Shown: positions 10,459-25,474, numbered from the stretch's first letter. The stretch is DNA of 64,000 bases from Xestospongia bergquistia (GCA_963965975.1 OZ014413.1:11204601-11268600); one strand, 5' to 3'. Program-made: numbers and translations. The notes: a model not told the origin generated them from the letters alone.

Positions 10459-13400
10459 TGGCGAAAACTAACGAAGTTGTTTCAGAAAAAGCTGCAGAAG
10501 ACTTGTATTTTGCTGTAGAAGAAGCAAAACAATGGATCGAAGTGAGTTTTCTAGTAAATACTTTGCGGTTTGAGTGAAGCCTGTTCGTTTTCAATACAGG
10601 CGGTGACTGGTCGTCAGATATTGGGCGAATTTAGAGAGGCCTTAGAAGATGGAGCGATACTTTGCGAGTGAGTCTACCACCCCTTTAGCAATCAGTAGAT
10701 CAAATTACTGTTGCTTTGAAAAACTAACAAGAAAATGCCATAAACAATAATTATATAATAGATTTATTAATTTGTTTACTGAATATTATTGTCCCAGATT
10801 GATCAACAATATTAAACCTGGTTGTATCAGAAAAATTAACATGAAAAATGTAGCCATTGCTCACTTGGTAAGAACCTTTGATGTTTTATGAAAAGAAAAC
10901 TAAAATCTCAAAACTTTCCCTTAGGACAATCTGAAACAGTTTCTAACTGCTTGTGAAAACATTGGTCTAAAAGACAGTCAACTCTTTGATCTAACTGATT
11001 TACAAGCACCTGGTACTTTAAGAATGAAGTCAGGAGGGTAAGCAAGACAATGTTTATGTAAACATGATTTTGAAAGGATATTCAACTAAACATGAGGACA
11101 TATTTTAACTCTATTAATGACATCCTCTTTCCTCAATGCCATTAGAGTTAAGCATACCACTGCTGATAGGAGACTGAGAAATGTAAGCGATTATTATAAT
11201 TTACTCGTACTAAAATCAATTGTATGTCTAACACTGTTGTATTATTACAGGTTGTCATTACACTCTACTGGTTGGGACGTAAAGTGTCTCAATTGCCTAC
11301 TTATAAAGGACCACAATTAAATCTAGAGGCATTTCATGATATCCTTGATATACCAGTAAGTAATATCTAGTTAATAATATTCATTGATTTTTGTCATGTT
11401 GGAATGCTATTAGCATGAGATGTGTTATTCATCTGTGTCATACTAGATGGTCTTGTTGTGCATACACATATACACCTCCAGGTGGTCTCATTACAAAGTA
11501 GTAGTTACCAGATATAGTATTGTTATGTGATAGATTAATAGACAAGTGCAGATTAAGGTTGTCATAACTGAGTATGTTGATATCACATAATATATATCGT
11601 TAACTTATACAAATAAATAATCTCTCTCTCTCTCTCTCTCTCTCAGAATCAATCTTATTATTTGAGAGGATATGATGATAATCCAGAACCCATACAACAT
11701 GGAGGACGAGTAAGTTTTTGTGAATCCAATTTTGTCTGTCCCTCTATTCATACATGCACCCACTATCCATGAATCCATTTATTTATCTATTCATCCATTG
11801 ACCCATCCAGATCAGATCTTCTAAAGGAGACACACCTTCAAGACACACCCAACTAGCGAACAAAGAACCTATAAAGAAAGACCCACACCATAACGGATTA
11901 AACAAAGACCAAGAACTAACAGCTGATGAACTATTAGCTAATATCCAATCTGCAGTAGATGAATTACTACATCAATACCATCCTGAGAATGAACTGCTAG
12001 CTAATGGGTCACATGACTTGGCACCACAACCAACCAAACAAACTGTTAAGGTAAGTACTGTTGACATTTTAAGAAAGCTCTTAAGATTTGTAAACAAAAA
12101 CTAATTACTACCTTATTTTCACAGGTTACACCAACCAAAGATGGCTCCCCAGTTGATGAAAGGATGCACTCACCTCCTTTGTCTTCTACTGACCCTACTA
12201 ATATTTCACTAACAGTTACAATACCTGCTAAATCTGGTAGCTTTGGTTTACAAATCATAGGAGGAGCTAATACAGCATTACCTGCACAAATAGAGTTACT
12301 ATTACCTGGTCAGTAGCTACTTATAAACTGTTTGTCCATTCTTCACTACTGTAGATCTATATCTAATTCAGTTTGATTTTATCATATTTTCTTCAGGTGG
12401 TCCAGCTGAATCCAGTGGTCTTCAACCAGGAGATTTGATAGTGTCTGTTAACGGACATGATGTCACTGATCATGAACACGTTCAGTTGATTTCACTGATA
12501 AGACAAAGCTCAGCTCATGGACGCATGACATTAGGAGTTGTAAGACATCTACCTGGTATATAGATAGATGGATGAATGGATGGACAGACAGAAATGATGG
12601 ACAATATGGTTACTTAATAAAATTTATCAATTTTGTTTTCAGAATTATTTCAAGAAGAGAGCTCACATCCAATCAAAAGGACAGAATCAAGTATTCTTTG
12701 GGAAGAAGAACACTTGGAAAGAGAGAGACAGCAGAGGGAAGTAGCCATGTTATATAGAAATCCACCCCCAGGTGCCAGCACCAAGAAAGAAGAAGTTGAT
12801 AGCATAGATCATGATTTGGAGGATATACTTGATGAACAACTTGAAAGTCAAATGACAGATACCTCCAAAACATTAGATGAACTCCAACAACAACTTCAAG
12901 CATTAAATGATTTAGCTAAGAAGAGACCGTCACCTGGATATGACTCCTCTGCCAGGAGCTCTATTAAACCAGTAGATATGCAGAAAGGCAGTGATGACGA
13001 TGACACTCCTGTTGCTTCTGATGAAGAGGAACAAAATGAAGAACCTATACGTGGTCAAGGAGAAGGGAGAGAGGCTGATATTGATCCTATAGTCCATCCT
13101 GAAGTACCTGAACATCTTCCAACTAACATTACAGAAGAAGATCCATTTGCTCCACTGAAAGTTACTGTTACTGAGTCTGAATTACTTACGGAAGTCCTCT
13201 CAGCTCAGTCTAGTTTCAATAATAGTCTTTCAAGTAATCCTATGGATCAAATTGTACATAATAACGTCCAACCAAAAGTATCTTCAGTCACTACCACACC
13301 CTCTCCCTCTCCCTCTGATGCACTAAAAAAAGAACCATCTCCTAAAGTACGACAATTCAGTACTCCTAATGCACGAGTAGTCAGTGTAGAATATGATGAT

Positions 13401-14128
13401 ACTTTTGAGGAAATATCAGGTATTAAAGTGAAGGCTGTTCAGCGTACTCGTTGGACACCAGAGACCCGTTATAATCGAAAAACCACAACCAATCGTAGCA
13501 CCAGCACTAGTGCAGGTCCAAATACTACTAGAGATCATCGTGGATATGAGAGACATGAAGTAGTTATAATGGAACCACGTGGTCGCTCATTAAGTTATGG
13601 AGCTCCTGAATCTCACAAAGTTCAGGTATTATAAATAAACTTGTGTAATTTATAGTATCTATGTACTGTTGATATGTAGAATATACGACCCAGTAGTGGA
13701 CATGTGGATCGCAATAAACCACCAAATTGTTCTCATTGCAGGTAGAATCTCTCTCTCTCTTTCTCTCCACTCAAATATTATAATACTTGCCCTCTCTCTC
13801 TCTCTTACTCAATACAGAAGTCCTATTACACAGGGACCAATGATGTCAATTCCTGGTCGTAAATTAAACTTTCATTCAAAATGTCTCTTATGCGTTGTAT
13901 GTCGTTCTCCATTGACAATGGGATATGGTCATACAACAGTGTTTCTCCGACACTCACTTCCCCACTGTGCCTCATGCTATTCCACTGACAATGGTAAATG
14001 AATTAACTATTGTATGACACATTGTCTACTCTCAATAACATGTACAATGATTACATTTTGAAATGTTGTAGTAGTTTGTATCATATTTGTTCTCCCATTA
14101 TACAGGTATTAAAGCTACTACATGTTAA
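10459..14128 (+). CDS. LMO7: LMO7/LIMCH1-type protein with CH, PDZ and LIM domains
   Basis: The gene encodes a cytoskeletal/junction adaptor. The calponin-homology domain spans the first exons (KQWIEAVTGRQILGEFREAL, EDGAILCELINNIKPG, DNLKQFLTACENIGL, LYWLGRKVSQLPTYKGPQLN). A PDZ domain follows (SGSFGLQIIGGA, GPAESSGLQPGDLIVSVNGH). Next is a long acidic, Ser-rich linker with a helix-forming stretch (ILWEEEHLERERQQREVA). The C-terminal LIM domain has CSHC, then HSKCLLCVVC and HCASC as zinc ligands. This order (CH-PDZ-LIM) is the LMO7 signature. Translation starts at MAKTNEVV. The last exon is tiny and ends ATTC-TAA at 14128. One intron's 3' tract is a TC repeat (about 11623-11644). Confidence is high for the family, moderate for each linker exon. 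Confidence 0.88.
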
Positions 14129-14427
14129 CCACAAACACTTCATTTATAAACCCAAAATAATTATAAAAATTCACAATAATGATTAATAATGACAACTTAT
14201 ATCCCAAGCTATATCATTTTTAACAACTTTATATCTTCTGTCATTCCTTACTACTATATAATTACTATTGTGTGACTAACTTTTTAATAAATCTTTCTAG
14301 ACAAATGAATTTTAATATTCGAATATACGGACTATAGTAGATTTATAGTCGCATTATATTTCTCTAGAAATTTCAGAATGTTTCCGTTCACGTCCGTACA
14401 TAGTCACGTGGAATTTCTACCAGAAAG
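14129..14427. other. Intergenic region and PRCP promoter
   Basis: AT-rich DNA with AATAAA near 14287. The last 60 bp contain the shared promoter element and a CLEAR-like box, listed separately. Confidence 0.55.
14368..14410 (+). promoter_or_regulatory. PRCP promoter element: TTTCCGTTCACGTC block plus CLEAR-like GTCACGTG
   Basis: The 33-bp block at 14368-14400 contains TTTCCGTTCACGTC and nearly repeats at 47178-47210 before TMEM185. Directly after it, GTCACGTG at 14403-14410 contains the CACGTG E-box with the GT flank of the CLEAR element bound by MiT/TFE factors on lysosomal genes. The PRCP ATG follows at 14428. Use in vivo is inferred. Confidence 0.55.
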
Positions 14428-16927
14428 ATGAAGGTTTTTGTAAGTTTTCCAATTGCTCTTTTTCTACTATGGATAACTCTGAGGGTTCAAGGAGTGTCGT
14501 TTCGTTTACCTACAAAAGTAGGCTATTTCCCTGGCCCCTACAATTATAGCACTAAATATATTGATCAACAAGTAAGAACATCATGTAGCCACACCTCCAA
14601 TCTCCGTTTTTACAGATAGATCACTTCGCTTTTGCGTCACCTAGCGCGACATTTCAACAGAGATATCTCATAAACACAGATCATTGGAAATCAGGGTCAC
14701 CTATATTCTTTTACTGTGGCAATGAAGGAGACATCACATGGTTCTGCAACAATACCGTATGTAGTCTCATTCCTTTGAGAATGTAGATCTAGGAACAAAA
14801 CTGCTTGTTCTTTGACATTTCATATGATCACTAAGTCTCCATGATCCTTCTGTATTGTCTTTAGGGCTTTGTATGGGAAATAGCTCCAGATTACAATGCA
14901 ATGATAGTTTTTGCTGAACATCGTTATTATGGTGTTTCGCTACCATTCGGTTCTGACTCTTTTAAGGATCTGGAACATACAGGTTATCTTACATCAGAGC
15001 AAGCATTAGCAGATTATGCTGTTCTCATTCTTAACCTGAGAGAGAATTATGGACAAGTTCCTGTAGTGGCATTTGGTGGATCGTATGGAGGTACTATGTT
15101 TATGCCATTACTATGCACTGTTTTGTAGAGCATGACCTCATTAGTGTACCAGGTGTATGACTCTGTTATTTTGGTTTACAGGAATGTTGGCAGCTTGGAT
15201 GAGAATGAAATATCCTAGTGCTGTGGTTGGGTAAGTATGTGTATAGGAGTATACTTTGGGTTGAATGTGGTCTATTTGGGAGTAATTGTGGGTAGATAGA
15301 CTCTCACAGGAGAATTAAGAAAAACAGATCTACTTTGTGTGCTTTTAGGAGTAATTGTCTTTTTATAAAAACTTTTTGCTATTACTAAGTTATATATTAA
15401 TATGGCTTTTATGCATAGACATATTTATAGCTAATGCACAGGTTGATGGAGAACCAAATGACAGATAATGATGCATGCATTTATAAAGACAAACTTTTCT
15501 CTTAGATCTATTGCTGCTTCAGCTCCAATTTGGCAGTTTCCTGGACTCACAGACTGTGAGGTAAAGTTATATTTAGTCCACACAAATTACATTGTTTTCT
15601 GATAGAAACCCTATCACATTATATCTTCCACACTGAATTCTATCAACTCAACCTGTGCTAACAATATTAAAAGTTCTTGGAGAGCTCTCTCTAATGTTGC
15701 TCAAAGAACAGGTGGACTACTATAATAACCTGAAGCCATTTATGATAAAGTTGTCTCTTTGTGGTCACAGATGGATTGATTTGGATATCCACAACATTTT
15801 CTCTTTGTAGTGATCTTTCTAACATTAATCAACTGACCCAATGGTTATATGATATTTGGTTTGAACTAGCTGAAAGTAGGATAATGTTTTATTTATTTAT
15901 TGTTTTTTATTGTTTTAACAGCTAATTATCCATATCCTACTGATTTTCTTGAGCCTCTGCCAGCGTGGCCATTAAATGTATGTTGATAATGTTGTGACAA
16001 GCTCAAATGTAATGTTTTTTGTATTTATAGGAAACCTGTCAGTATTTAGGCCAACCTCTCAGTGATGACAATCTCGTAAGTAGTAACAGTTCACTGATAA
16101 TGTATTTTAAAAACTACAGTAATTTTGTCTTAATACACAGTTCTACTGTTCCTATACATACTATAGTTGTGATTGATAATAGTTGGAATGCTTGTTGTGT
16201 TGATACAAGTGATCTGTAAAAATTGTTATGATTGATGTCTTAATTGATTTCTTTAATTATAGATATTACAAGGATTAGCAAAAGCTGTTCAAGTATATTA
16301 CAATTATACTGGACAGAGTAAATGCTTGGATTTAAATAAAGAAGCTCGAAGCACTTTGGGACAGAAGGGCTGGTCATTCCAGGTTTGATGTCCTTAGTTC
16401 TAATACAAACAAAAGCTATTATCCAAAGTACACAATAGACACTCAATTCTAATACTTTAGGCTTGTACTGAAATGGTCATGCCAATATGTAGCGATGGTA
16501 CTAATGATATCTTTCCCAAACAACTTGTAAGTATATGATAACAATCAAATAATATTACTTTGTTTGCTAGTGGAATATAAGTCTCTATACTAAAGGATGT
16601 CAAGCTATATACAACGGAACTACACCACGCCCACATTGGATAGAAACTCAATATGGTGGAAAGAACTTGACAGGCGTGTCCAACATTGTCTTCAGGTACG
16701 TCCAAGCTACACCCCATTTACAATCTCTTTGTAGCAATGGTAACTTAGATCCATGGAGTGGTGGAGGTGTTCTACAAACTCTATCAGATACATTAATAGC
16801 AGTAGTTATTAATGGTGGAGCACATCATTTGGACCTTCGGGCAGCTAATCCATTAGATATGGAATCAGTAAAGAGAGCTCGACAAATCCATCGAGATAAT
16901 ATTTGCAAATGGCTTCAAGACTTTTAA
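14428..16927 (+). CDS. PRCP: Lysosomal Pro-X carboxypeptidase (S28 serine protease)
   Basis: PRCP cleaves C-terminal residues after proline. An N-terminal signal peptide (KVFVSFPIALFLLWITL) precedes the mature enzyme. Family blocks are FFYCGNEGDITWFCNNTGF, FAEHRYYGVSLPFG, LTSEQALADYAVLI and GGSYGGMLAAWMRMKYPSAV, which holds the nucleophile Ser. LEPLPAWPLN and VYYNYTGQSKCL follow. Near the C-terminus, SNGNLDPWSGGG carries the Asp and GAHHLDLRAANPLD the His, so the triad is complete. About 12 exons are separated by short introns; the SNGNLD codons are restored by splicing out a 45-bp intron near 16694. The stop is at 16925-16927. DPP7 is the closest alternative, but the segments fit PRCP better. 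Confidence 0.93.
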
Positions 16928-17225
16928 ATGCTACAATACCTCAGCAGCTAATAATACATTTTGTTGTTATATGTATTCATCACCTAACTGTCACTAACAG
17001 TAATTTACATTTTAATTAATATTTTTCATAAATTATTGACTTTTTTTAACAGAATGCCTCAAAAATTGGAAATGATTAACAAACATCTACCATTGACTAG
17101 AGCTACATAATAATAATATACTCCACATGAAAACTTAAATCAAAAAAATCCAAGTTGCACAGAACTTGAGGTCGTTTGTACAAGTAAGAGACAAACAAAT
17201 TAATATAAACTACATGATGAACAAG

Positions 17226-17875
<650 letters not shown>

Positions 17876-19084
17876 TTACTTGTTAAGAAAGTCGTACTCT
17901 CGTACAACCTTCAATGTCACTTCAAGTACATTAGTGTGGTTTAACCAACGTGCCTTACTACTATTTGCATCAACAGTATGTGGCAAATAGAGACCAAGAC
18001 GACTATAATAATCGTTTATTTATAAAAAGAAAAGAAATTTAAAAAAAATTAAAAATTATATAACTTACTGTTTTGATGTTCTGCAATCGACGTGTTTATT
18101 TGTGACAGTTAAATCAATATCTTTGCCTTCAGTGTTAGGTAAGTTGATTCTCAACTGCAACAATATATAAGGTAATCATCATATTCTGACATCATCTCAT
18201 GCGTACCACTAAACTTTCACAGGCAGCTGTAAGTGGTGTCTTGTTACCCGTGCCAAGGAAGACATCTTCAGTAGTAACATCTTGTTTATATAGCATTTCA
18301 TATCTATTTAAAATACATAGTCCAAGTTGAAAACAACAGATTATTATCAGAGTATTATATCAACATGGACATAAGATAACACCTTTCAATGGTAACCCAA
18401 GTTATTGTGTCATAGTGAATGTTAACAACTCAACTGTTAACAATGAAAGTTCATTAATAATGACCATTTCCACAAGGAAATCTCTGTACTATGGTATCTA
18501 TTTAGAGGTAATGTGTTCTTGTTACAATTTGTAGCAGTTAGTATTAATTAAACTAAGTTATGTGTGATAGAATAGAACTAAATAAAACTCAGAAAAATGA
18601 CTAATGTTAGAGTGAAGTAAGGAAAACAATAAAAATGGCATAATTTTAGGGAAAAAGCTATTTAAAAATGTGTTATTTCTATATAGATGTAACATGCCAT
18701 GACCATATATGGTAACGTAACGCAGTATTTACACAAACCACTCATCATCCTATTTTGATAATAACTAATTAGTTTAGAATGAGAACATAGCTTACGTTGG
18801 TTCAGTTCTTGGATCATCAAATGATAGTTCATTTGCCTCACTCACTTCTTCTGGACACCAGATATCTTTGTCATGTTCTGGTTTCTTCTTAGTAGTTGTA
18901 TTTTCTATAACTTTGGTTGGCCCTATGGAACCAGGGTTGAGATAAGGGGATGGACCACTGTCTAACTGGTTGAATATAAATTTTATAATCTATATGACTA
19001 TTTGAGACTAACTTCTTGTTCCTTGCTTTCTTCTTCGGGTGGATTCAACAAGTTTGAAAGCAAGCAGAGTTGGTTACCATCCAT
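17876..19084 (-). CDS. DNAAF6: Dynein axonemal assembly factor 6 (PIH1D3)
   Basis: DNAAF6 is an R2TP-like co-chaperone subunit for preassembly of axonemal dynein arms in the cytoplasm. The N-terminus begins MDGNQLCLLSNLLNPPEEES. An acidic segment follows, with KDIWCPEEVSEANEL. Next are YEMLYKQDVTTEDVFLGTG, LRINLPNTEGKDIDLTV and LGLYLPHTVDANSSKARW, which form the PIH1/CS-like C-terminal domain. The protein ends VVREYDFLNK then TAA. These match vertebrate PIH1D3 in order. Presence fits a motile-ciliated animal such as a sponge with choanocytes. It is head to head with ABCE1 (124 bp). Internal exon edges are approximate. Confidence 0.85.
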
Positions 19085-19208
19085 CAGTGTGTCTTTGTTG
19101 CCATAGCAATAAAGAAGGTGGCGGTAGAATAATTAGTAAGTCAATTTGACCACACCTTTTTTCTTTCCTAACCTCATGCATTGCACCACCACATGGCCAG
19201 TCTCATAA

Positions 19209-21665
19209 ATGGCTGATAAATTGACGAGAATAGCTATTGTTAGCGCTGATCGGTGTAAACCAAAGAAATGTCGTCAAGAATGCCGTCGATCTTGTCCAGT
19301 AGTAAAAATGGGTAAGATTTATCTGCAGTCCACACTCTGTCCACAGATATGATTGTAGCACACAATTATCTTTCTAGGTAAGTTATGTATTGAAGTTACT
19401 CCAGCTGATAAGATAGCTTCAATATCTGAAGATCTGTGCATTGGATGTGGTATCTGTGTCAAGGTCTGTCTCTAGTTGAGATGACTTAACAGATTTATTT
19501 TTCTTCAATAGAAATGTCCATTTGAAGCAATATCCATTATCAATTTACCTAGCAACTTAGAGAAAGATACAACTCATCGTTACTCGGCCAATTCATTCAA
19601 GCTTCATCGTCTCCCTGTCCCACGTCAAGGGGTTGTACTAGGTCTTGTAGGAACAAATGGCATTGGTAAATCCACGGCCCTCAAGATACTCTCGGGAAAA
19701 CTCCGCCCAAATCTAGGAAAATTTGCAGTGAGCTATTACATCCTGTTGTCTGTTATTTATTTTCTTCTTAGAATCCACCCAATTGGCAGGAAATATTGAT
19801 ATACTTCAGAGGTTCTGAACTACAAAACTATTTTACAAAGATCATAGAATATAATCTCAAGGTTGATATATCATAGTAATATATATATGATATTGTATCT
19901 ATAGGCTTGTATTAAACCTCAATATGTAGATCAGATACCCAAAGCTGCCAAAGGGACAGTTCAAGCAATGTTGGATAAGAAAGATGAATTAAATACTCAG
20001 GACTCTGTCTGTAGTTCATTTGGTGAGAGAGAGAGAGAGAGAGAGAATCACTCAATTATTTTTCAACAGACTTGGATGCTGTTAGAGATCGAAATATTGA
20101 AGATTTAAGTGGAGGTGAACTGCAACGATTTGCATGTGCTGTGGTATGTATTCAAAGAGCGGACATGTATGTTACCATAGCAACACATGTACTTAATACA
20201 TGTATATATTATTATAGATACATGTTTGACGAACCTTCCAGCTATCTTGATGTAAAACAAAGATTAAAAGCAGCTGGAGCTATCCGTGACCTCTTGAACG
20301 AGGACCGGTGAGTCACATAGTATCTTCTATGAAATTAACTCTTCTCTCAAGATATGTCATTGTTGTGGAACATGATCTTAGTGTTCTAGACTATCTGTCT
20401 GATTTTATATGTTGTCTCTATGGAGTACCAGGAGCTTATGGTGTGGTGACCCTACCATCTAGTGTCAGAGAAGGTAGTACAATATCAGATAATGTTTGGT
20501 AATGTTTTGTAATAGGAATTAATATATTTTTGGATGGATATATTCCAACTGAAAATCTACGTTTTAGGGAGACAAGTTTGACGTTTAAAGTTGCTGAGAC
20601 AGCAGATTTTGTAAGTAAAGTTACATTATCTTGACTGCTCCCCCTCTCTCTCACACTCACACCCAGGATGACATTAAAAGAATGAGACGTTATTCATATC
20701 CAGACATGACCAAGAAATTAGGGACCTTTGAAATGGAAGTAAAAAAGGGAGAGTTTACAGACAGTGAAATAATTGTTATGTTGGGAGAGAATGGAACTGG
20801 GAAGACTACTTTTATTAGACTAATGGCGGGTCATCTTAAACCAGATACAGGAGGTATGTATTAGTTAATAATAACACCAAAAACCATTTCAAATTTTTTT
20901 AGATGAAGTCCCTCAAATGAATGTTAGTTATAAACCACAAAAAATAAGCCCCAAATTTCCCGGGACAGTCCGCCAATTACTACACAATAAAATACGAGAT
21001 TCATACATTCATCCACAATTTATATCTGATGTGATGAAACCACTTCAAATAGAAAACTTGTTTGATCAGGAAGTCCTTAACCTTTCAGGAGGAGAACTAC
21101 AACGAGTTGCATTAACTCTTTGTTTGGGACAAGTAAGTAACAATCACTTTTATTTAGGAGCCTGATTATCACACAAAAATTTGAAACTGTTTCTTTTTTT
21201 TATAGCCTGCTGATGTATATCTTATTGATGAACCATCTGCATATTTAGACTCTGAACAACGTATTATTGCAGCTAAAGTCATTAAGAGGTATAATAACTA
21301 TGCCCCTTAATTAGACAATAATAATTAACTTCTCTCAGGTTTATACTTCATGCGAAGAAGACTGCTTTTGTTGTTGAGCATGATTTCATAATGGCTACCT
21401 ATTTAGCTGATAGAGTAATTGTTTTTGATGGTGTTCCATCAATTAAAACATTAGCTAATACACCTACTTCATTGTTACTGGGAATGAATTCTTTTTTGAA
21501 ATCTTTGGAAATTACATTCAGAAGAGATAGTGAGAATTTCCGTCCTCGAATCAACAAGAAAAATTCAGTCAAAGTAAGTAAATTTTGTATTGAAAGTTGC
21601 TGTATTTCTCTCTGTAGGATATGGAACAAAAGCTCTCTGGAAACTACTTTTTCTTAGAAACCTAA
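19209..21665 (+). CDS. ABCE1: ABCE1/Rli1 ribosome recycling ATPase
   Basis: ABCE1 splits ribosomes after termination and is essential in all eukaryotes and archaea. Two N-terminal 4Fe-4S clusters are ligated by [15 protein letters not shown] and [12 protein letters not shown]. The first nucleotide-binding domain has Walker [10 protein letters not shown], signature [12 protein letters not shown], and Walker [12 protein letters not shown]. The second has [22 protein letters not shown] and [14 protein letters not shown] with EHDFIMA. The C-terminus is SGNYFFLET then TAA, as in other animals. About 13 exons have short introns. All catalytic motifs are intact. A GA repeat follows one donor near 20027. 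Confidence 0.97.
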
Positions 21666-21795
21666 ATATTTTTATCGATACCACTCTTCATCTTATGAAT
21701 AATTCTAAATTACTTCAGGACATAATATTTGCTTATAAAAAATAATAAAAAAAATTTTTGAAAGACTCATACAAAATAAAGTGATCGGTTTGCCA

Positions 21796-24292
21796 TCATT
21801 TAGTTAATAATTCCAAAGCATGAATGCGTTGTTTTAATTTCATTTGAGCTGTACTATATTCTCCAAGTAGACGATTAAAACGTTTTTCTAACTGCTTCAA
21901 GTTCTGTTCAAGTTCGTCTATACGTGTCATGTGATCGTCATCTGTAGGAGGTATTGATTGCCATGATATTGGGAGTGGCTATAGTAACAAATAAAACAAT
22001 AAAAATAATATAATATCACGTACTTGTGATATCTCATTTTCAAGTGAACGATCTCTCATTAATGTTCTTCTTCCCCTCTCCTCTAATATTGCTTTTGCTT
22101 CAGGATACTCTTTGAGAACCTCAAGGAGATCAGCCTAAGAAAAGAATGTAAGAATGTCACTTTGATAGATGGATAAATGGATGGACTGATAAATGGATGA
22201 ATAAATACAGTAAATGGACAGATAGATGATGGAATAATAGACAACTGTATTATCATAGACGTACCTTGGAGAGACAGAAGAGGTTAGAGTAACCTACTGA
22301 ACGTACACTGGCTGTTCTTCTGTTACCACTTTCACTCAAATTTAAGACACTTATTTCCCCAAAGTATGAACCATTGGATAATGTAGCAAAGGCTTCTCCA
22401 TTTTCTCCTACAACTTCTAACTTGCCATTTTTAATAATGTACATTTCTTTTCCAATATCACCTTTACGACAAATATAATCACCAGGAGAATACACCTACA
22501 GAATGATAGGGCACACTAATGGTAGCTATCTTAGGTCACTGTGGTAAACACTGATGTATACTAGTCTAGAACTTACTAATGGTAGCTATCCTAGATCACT
22601 GTGATAAGTACTGATGTTTACTAGTCTAGAGTTTACTAATGGTAGTTATCCTAGGTGACTGTGGTAGGTATTGATGTTCACTAGTTTAGAGCTTACTAAT
22701 GGTAGCTATCCTAGGCCACTATGGTTTAGAGTCTAGCTATCCTAGGTACTTACTTGTGGTCTTAATTTAAGTACTAATTCCTCTAGTAATCCAACTTCAC
22801 ACTCTTTAAATATCTCCACTTTTCTCAATGTCTCAAAATGGACATGTATTGCTATTTCAGCATGTAACTTATCAGGTAATGATTTGAGAATAGCTTGCTC
22901 ATCAAGAGAATGATTATTGGTCCAAAGATAATTAAACCATCTAATGACACGAGCCTGTAAGGGTTTACCCACGTCCTGATATCTCATGTACTGCTTGATA
23001 TTATCTAGACGCCATTGGAATTCAATTTTTCGAATGTTCATGTTAGTAATGATCCCGCCCACCATTCCAACGATGACAGCAAATATGAGAACGCCTACCA
23101 GAAAATCAAAAATGACAAAGAGGTGTTCTATGTCAGTAACAGGAGCTGGTAATTCACCAATTGTTGTCAATGTCAGTGTAGACCAATACAAGCTCACTAG
23201 ATATTGTCGAGTTAGCTTTGAAAATTCATTTAATGTACCATTATCATCTTCAATACTGGGATAGACCCATGTGTCTGAACCAAATCCAATACGCATTGAT
23301 ATTAAGAAATAAAAACATGCATTCCAATGGATTGTTAATGATAAGTAAAGTAGGAGATTGAGAATACGAAAAAAGTTAGGCCAGTTTGTTCTACTTTCTC
23401 TTTGATAAAAAAATTGCATTATTCGATGAAGTCGTACAATTCTGTTAAGACGTACGATTGTGTAAGCTACACCCACTTTAGGTATAGCATATAACCAATC
23501 AAAAGGTATCGACGAAATGACGTCAAATTTAAATGCTCTTGAGGAAATATAATGTAACGCCATTTTACGAGAATCTGTTATTACCATACCTTGTTCGAAA
23601 TAACCTAAAATAAAATAAAGGGACTTATACCAATAGACTCAATCTAATACCAACAGTTCCATTCCTATACCAATAGACTCATTCTGATACCACTAACCTG
23701 TTCTAAACTGAATGACCATGTCCAGAATGTATATGCCATCTGCAATATAATCGAGAGTTAGCCACACCCCTACTTTCCATGGTTCGTCCTGCAGCTGTGA
23801 AAAGGTCTGCCGAGCAATAATAACATAGGCGTTATAAAGGACAGCTATTGTTATCACAACCAACCAACGATATAAACTGACATTCATAGGATTGAAATAC
23901 AAGTGACGTAACCAACGACTGATACGACGTCTTTTAACAGGTACCCAATTTCCTCTGGTCTCTCCTTCTTGTAATGAAGGAGTAGCACCAACATTTGATG
24001 CACTATCAATGTTAGGGACAGAGAGTTTAAATTTTTTGAGAAATGCCTCCCTTCCTTTAGCTGTGTCTTCTTCTCTCTGAGTCCACTTCTTTATAAATTT
24101 GACAGTATTTACTAATTTGACAAAAGTGCCGCCATCTGATGTCTTCTTTTCAGAGTCTGACACAACGGAGGGACTAGTTCTAATACATCCAGGAGAGGGA
24201 GGTGGTCGTACGAAAAAGGATGTCGAGTGAGCGACAGAATGCTGGTCTTCGTCCAAACCTTCTATAACAATTCGAGGAGTAGTCTTGTCCAT
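21796..24292 (-). CDS. CNGA: Cyclic-nucleotide-gated channel, CNGA type
   Basis: The gene encodes a cation channel opened by cGMP/cAMP. After a cytosolic N-terminus, S1-S6 are visible: S1 [19 protein letters not shown]4 [18 protein letters not shown], and the pore [18 protein letters not shown], which keeps the selectivity-filter Glu (TIGE). The C-linker reads [14 protein letters not shown]. The binding domain has [20 protein letters not shown] and the phosphate cassette [11 protein letters not shown] followed by RRTAS, where the Thr is linked to cGMP preference. A final leucine-zipper-like coiled coil ([18 protein letters not shown]) resembles the CLZ of CNGA subunits, which sets trimer stoichiometry. 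It starts at [10 protein letters not shown] and ends at 21796. It is head to head with SPCS3 (128 bp). Confidence 0.93.
22510..22750. repeat. 60-bp tandem repeat, about four copies, in a CNGA intron
   Basis: ACTAATGGTAGCTATCCTAG recurs starting near 22514, 22575, 22635 and 22695. The units diverge by about 10-15%. The array ends close to the downstream exon edge. Confidence 0.92.
23600..23698. repeat. Dispersed minisatellite motif AATAGACTCATTCCTATACC, CNGA intron
   Basis: Degenerate tandem copies of ATACCAATAGACTCATTC fill the intron next to the first CNGA exon. Related arrays lie at 24575-24785, 41222-41565 (reverse orientation) and 46800-46935. Confidence 0.75.
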
Positions 24293-24420
24293 GTCTCGAT
24301 GTTAAAATTAAGTGTGACATTCTTTCAATTCATAATACTTATAATGATTCTTAATTTTCATTAATTAATAGGGTACACCTCCTTATGTAGGAAACCTTGC
24401 CTTCTCCTTTCTTTAGCACT

Positions 24421-25474
<1,054 letters not shown>

